Shown here one piece after another: positions 6,779-9,294 of a DNA stretch of 9,294 bases. The stretch is taken from contig JAESSR010000303.1 of assembly GCA_016764015.1 (NCBI GenBank), positions 1-9,294 of the forward strand. Reading direction: 5' to 3'. The notes under the pieces were generated by a model. That model ran no database searches. It was given only the letters and a program-made list of their open reading frames with translations, and had not been told where the DNA came from. Position 1 is the first letter of the stretch. Each line of letters begins with the position of its first letter. The translations under genes were made by a program, and so were the position numbers. Origin of the DNA: Phycisphaerales bacterium (lineage in GTDB: Bacteria > Planctomycetota > Phycisphaerae > Phycisphaerales > UBA1924).

Positions 6779-7795
6779 ATGACACATGAACACAACGCAC
6801 AACCAGAACCCATTGAAAGCAAACCTGCTGGAGGATTGATCCCTGGGCTCATTCGGCTCGCGCGACCGCACCAGTGGAGCAAAGGCATCTTTGTGCTCAT
6901 TGGGCCTTTGTTTGCGATTGCCGATGGTAAGCTCGAGGACATGTCCAATACCCAACTTGCTTTGGCTGTTGGGCTTACATTCTTTGGTTTCTGCCTGGCA
7001 GCCTCTGGATGCTATGTGTTTAATGATCTCGCCGATGTCGAGCGCGATCGGGCTCATCCTCGAAAGAAAAAACGCCCTTTGGCCAGCGGGCAGGTGCCGG
7101 TGAAGATCGCCAAGGTCTTTGGGGTGTGTTTGCTCGCGTTGAGCCTGCTCTTTGCCTTGGGAGCCCCTGAGGGGCTCAGAATCTGGGTTTTGGGGCTCAT
7201 TGTCCTCTATATCATCAATGTGATGCTCTATTCGTCCGGGCTCAAGCACATTGTGATTATTGATGTACTCTCGCTTTCATCCGGGTTTGTGCTTCGGGTG
7301 CTCGGCGGGTGTGCGGCTGTGGGGATTACGCCTTCGACTTGGCTGCTCAACGCGACCTTGTTCTTGAGTATGTTCCTCGCCTTTGGCAAACGGCTCGGCG
7401 AACGCAGGCATATGGGCTCCGATGAGGACGCAACCGCTGTCAGAGATGTCCAACAGCACTACACCGACCAAATGCTCCGCATGTTTGTGGTGGTGACTGG
7501 CGTTGCAACTCTTTTAACCTACACGGGTTATGTGCAGAGTCAAGAGATTGCCTATATGCATATCTTTGCAACTAGACAAGGCAGTCTAGAGTCGTATGGC
7601 TTTGGCATGAACCTGCTCTGGATCACGGTTGCGCCCGCTACTTTGGCCTTGCTCCGGACGATCACGCTGTTGATGCGTGGGCGGTATGACGACCCGACCG
7701 AGCTGGCGATGCGCGACAATATGGTGCGGGTCGCAGGGTTAACCTTTGTTGCCTCGATGGTCTTTGTGATCTGGTTTCATATGAATCCTACCTAA
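6779..7795 (+). CDS. UbiA-family prenyltransferase, decaprenyl-phosphate phosphoribosyltransferase-like
   Basis: This is a 338-residue polytopic membrane protein. 'LARPHQWSKGIFVL' (27-40) starts the first helix. The first Asp-rich motif is 'NDLADVERDRAHPRKKKRPLASG' (82-104), with Asp83, Asp86 and Asp90 set to bind Mg-diphosphate. The second region is 'YSSGLKHIVIIDVLSLSSGFVLR' (151-173), with Lys156 and Asp162. Then come 'SMFLAFGKRLGER' (197-209) and the C-terminal 'DDPTELAMRDN' (304-314). This motif set fits the UbiA branch that includes mycobacterial Rv3806c, which moves 5-phosphoribose from PRPP to decaprenyl phosphate, better than quinone or heme branches. If the activity is conserved, the product is a polyprenyl-phosphate pentose donor for GT-C enzymes. 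The divergent GT-C-like neighbour fits that idea. No DprE1/DprE2-like epimerase gene is visible, so arabinose formation cannot be assumed. Confidence 0.85.
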   Translation: MTHEHNAQPEPIESKPAGGLIPGLIRLARPHQWSKGIFVLIGPLFAIADGKLEDMSNTQLALAVGLTFFGFCLAASGCYVFNDLADVERDRAHPRKKKRPLASGQVPVKIAKVFGVCLLALSLLFALGAPEGLRIWVLGLIVLYIINVMLYSSGLKHIVIIDVLSLSSGFVLRVLGGCAAVGITPSTWLLNATLFLSMFLAFGKRLGERRHMGSDEDATAVRDVQQHYTDQMLRMFVVVTGVATLLTYTGYVQSQEIAYMHIFATRQGSLESYGFGMNLLWITVAPATLALLRTITLLMRGRYDDPTELAMRDNMVRVAGLTFVASMVFVIWFHMNPT

Positions 7796-7918
7796 TTTCC
7801 ACGAATTCATGAATCTTTTTGCCCATGGTATGGTAATTCTTGCGTGCTGGCGTTGCGCATTTTCTGCGCTCCAGCGGATCTGGATGTTGATGGTGACACT
7901 CGTCATCGTCGATAGTCA

Positions 7919-7932
7919 ACCTGTTCACAGGT
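7919..7932. promoter_or_regulatory. 14-bp palindrome, candidate operator copy 1
   Basis: ACCTGT-TC-ACAGGT is a perfect 6+2+6 inverted repeat. It shares the core CTG-W-TC-W-CAG with the second palindrome at 8003-8016. Its centre lies about 160 bp upstream of the metallopeptidase start. Confidence 0.45.
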
Positions 7933-8002
7933 GCCCAGATCAAGCGGTGCCTCACGCCCCTCATGACGCGTATGCGGGTCGTAGTGTGTGTAATCGAAGG
8001 AT

Positions 8003-8016
8003 GGCTGATCTCAGCC
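8003..8016. promoter_or_regulatory. 14-bp palindrome, candidate operator copy 2
   Basis: GGCTGA-TC-TCAGCC is a perfect 6+2+6 inverted repeat with the same central TC and the same CTG/CAG half-sites as copy 1. The centres are 84 bp apart, which is eight turns at 10.5 bp per turn. It lies about 76 bp upstream of the metallopeptidase start, in promoter range. The 2-nt loop argues against an RNA hairpin and for a DNA-binding site. Confidence 0.45.
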
Positions 8017-8072
8017 CGAACCCATGTGTAAAGGGTGGACTAATCCGTGACCAAATGTATGACCGAAAAAAT

Positions 8073-8076
8073 GGAG
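8073..8076 (+). promoter_or_regulatory. Ribosome binding site of the metallopeptidase gene
   Basis: GGAG lies 9 nt before the ATG at 8086. In-frame starts also exist at 8047 (GTG), 8059 and 8071 after the in-frame stop at 8041. Only 8086 has this purine tract, and it places the positive residues of the signal peptide at the very N-terminus. Confidence 0.6.
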
Positions 8077-8085
8077 TTATGTGAA

Positions 8086-9294
8086 ATGAAAAGGGATCAA
8101 TCATCACGCTTATCAGTGAAACTGCTGACGAGCATTGTCGGTGCCATAGTGGGCATCTCGGCGTTAGCCACGGGCTCTGCGATAGCGCAGGGCAACTTTG
8201 AAGAACCAATCCAGGGATCTACCCCGCAAGAGAGCATCGACTTTGCTGCGCTCGCTGCGATGGCTGGTCGAGGCGGCGGGGGCTCAGCATCATCGGCGCC
8301 TGCCGACGGGCTCAAATCTTGGAAGGATGTCTCCAAAGACTTCACCAAGGTGGTCTCGACCGCTGACGGCAAATCTTTCTATGGGTTGTACATCAACAAG
8401 AAAACGAATCAGGTGCTCGCCGAGCTCCCGCGCGGATACGAAAAGCAGAACCACTTCTTCGCGATGACCGTCGCGGGCGGCGAAATCTTTGCTGGTCTGC
8501 AATCGGGTGATTTGTATACCAAATGGAGAAGGATCGGCAATCGCATGGCGTTGATCCAGCCTCAGATCGCGGTGCGCTCAACGGGCGATCAGGAATCAAA
8601 GGATTCGGTCGAAACCGTGTTCACCGATCGCGTGCTGCTCGATGTTCCTATCCTTGCGATGGGTCCCAATGGTCAGCCTGTGATTGACATGGATGCTTTG
8701 CTTGTCGGCAAGGCGAGCACCTTCTTCCGTGGATCGGCCAGAGGACTTCAGAAAAACCTGACCGTTGTTGATTCCATCAAAGCGTTCCCAAGCAACATCG
8801 AAATCAGATTTGAAGGCCCGGTCGCGGGCGGGACAATCAAAAAATTCCACTATTCAATCTCACACATCAAAGGGTCAAAGGGGTTCAAGCCCCGCATGGC
8901 CGACCAACGGGTTGGATACTTTGTCACAACCTATACCGACTTGGGCAAGTATGATGCGAAGGAAAAAAACCGACGCATGATCAACCGCTGGCACATTGAA
9001 AAGGCTGATCCGAGCCTTGCCTTGAGCCCGCCTAAAGAACCGATCGTGTACTACATCGAGCACACCGTGCCGATCCGGTACCGTCGATGGGTACGCCAAG
9101 GCGTCGAGAGCTGGAACGATGCGTTCCGCGAGATCGGAATCGACGGCGCTATCCAGGTGCAATACCAGGACAAAGCCACCGGCGTCAATATGGATAAGGA
9201 TCCAGAAGATGTACGCTACAACTTCATCCGTTGGATCTCCAACGATGTCGCCACCGCGATCGGTCCTTCACGGGTCAACCCGATGACCGGACAG
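8086..9294 (+). CDS. Secreted zinc-dependent metallopeptidase, DUF5117/DUF4953 (Met-zincin) type, 5' part
   Basis: The first 403 codons are in the window and the frame is open at the right edge. The signal peptide has Lys2/Arg3 and other polar residues, a hydrophobic core (about 13-33) and an 'AIA-Q' cleavage site after residue 34. A disordered linker (GRGGGGSASSAPA, 61-73) comes next. Then a DUF5118-like segment includes 'GLYINKKTNQVLAELP' (100-115), and a DUF5117-like region includes 'IEIRFEG', 'SISHI', 'KPRMADQRVGYF' (268-279) and 'NRWHIEK'. The metallopeptidase part starts with 'PIVYYIEHTVPIRYRRWVRQGVE' and 'SWNDAFREIGI' (319-351), and continues with 'DPEDVRYNFIRWIS' (372-385) and 'AIGPSRVNPMTGQ' (391-403). 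In this family the zinc-binding HExxH follows shortly after, so it would be just past the window. These proteins usually run past 800 residues, act outside the cytoplasm, and have poorly known substrates. Confidence 0.9.
   Translation, partial: MKRDQSSRLSVKLLTSIVGAIVGISALATGSAIAQGNFEEPIQGSTPQESIDFAALAAMAGRGGGGSASSAPADGLKSWKDVSKDFTKVVSTADGKSFYGLYINKKTNQVLAELPRGYEKQNHFFAMTVAGGEIFAGLQSGDLYTKWRRIGNRMALIQPQIAVRSTGDQESKDSVETVFTDRVLLDVPILAMGPNGQPVIDMDALLVGKASTFFRGSARGLQKNLTVVDSIKAFPSNIEIRFEGPVAGGTIKKFHYSISHIKGSKGFKPRMADQRVGYFVTTYTDLGKYDAKEKNRRMINRWHIEKADPSLALSPPKEPIVYYIEHTVPIRYRRWVRQGVESWNDAFREIGIDGAIQVQYQDKATGVNMDKDPEDVRYNFIRWISNDVATAIGPSRVNPMTGQ

Larger units (their letters stand above)
7796..8085. 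other. Intergenic region between the UbiA-like and metallopeptidase genes
   Basis: About 290 bp without a convincing gene. A 10-bp palindrome ATTCATGAAT (7805-7814) followed by C and T5 may be a weak terminator for the UbiA-like gene. A bulged hairpin, CTGG..GCGCA / TGCGC.CCAG (7847-7874), lacks a T tract. Two related 14-bp palindromes lie at 7919-7932 and 8003-8016. A frame open from 7809 to 8084 has a Cys/His/Arg-rich translation and no ribosome site, so I do not call it a gene. Confidence 0.5.

Noticed and set aside
6755..7249. Minus-strand open frame of 164 codons inside the UbiA-like gene
   Set aside because: Antisense to both Asp-rich motifs of the UbiA family, with no start signal or family resemblance.
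7847..7874. Hairpin CTGG..GCGCA / TGCGC.CCAG as a terminator of the UbiA-like gene
   Set aside because: The stem has an asymmetric internal loop and no T tract follows it. It is noted only within the intergenic entry.
7809..8084. Open frame of 91 codons between the UbiA-like and metallopeptidase genes
   Set aside because: No ribosome site before its ATG, a composition rich in Cys, His and Arg, no recognisable motif, and it covers both palindromes and the likely promoter of the next gene.

Overview
The window looks like chromosomal DNA from a planctomycete, most likely of the Phycisphaerae type. This rests on protein style, not on a marker gene. The two outermost genes belong to families I associate with that group: an exported beta-rich surface protein carrying a 'YTTLSP...STPHALWSRYA' linker, and a secreted DUF5117/DUF4953-type zinc metallopeptidase. 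There is no rRNA, tRNA, CRISPR array, insertion sequence or phage module. Both ends of the window cut through genes.

Layout, left to right. (1) 1-1179 (+) is the 3' part of an exported surface protein. It ends at a strong, symmetric terminator (1205-1234). (2) 1309-5104 (-) is a tight three-gene operon. In transcription order it holds gmd (GDP-mannose 4,6-dehydratase), a membrane-anchored SGNH-like protein 16 nt further on, and an AlgI-type MBOAT O-acyltransferase 3 nt after that. The operon converges on the same terminator. (3) 5295-6644 (-) is a polytopic membrane protein with GT-C/ALG10-like motifs. It is separated from gmd by 190 bp that contain a short tandem repeat. (4) 6779-7795 (+) is divergent from it across 134 bp. 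It is a UbiA-family protein most like decaprenyl-phosphate phosphoribosyltransferase. (5) 8086-9294 (+) is the start of a secreted metallopeptidase. It is preceded by about 290 bp that hold two related 14-bp palindromes 84 bp apart.

How the genes may fit together (inference). The central 6.5 kb reads as a small cell-surface glycan locus. gmd supplies GDP-4-keto-6-deoxymannose, the precursor of fucose- or rhamnose-type sugars. The SGNH/MBOAT pair would move acetyl groups across the membrane and place them on an exported polysaccharide. The UbiA protein could make a polyprenyl-phosphate-linked pentose, and the GT-C-like protein is of the class that uses polyprenyl-phosphate sugars as donors. 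No glycan polymerase, flippase or cytoplasmic GT-A/GT-B glycosyltransferase lies inside the window, so the locus is either incomplete or serves products made elsewhere.
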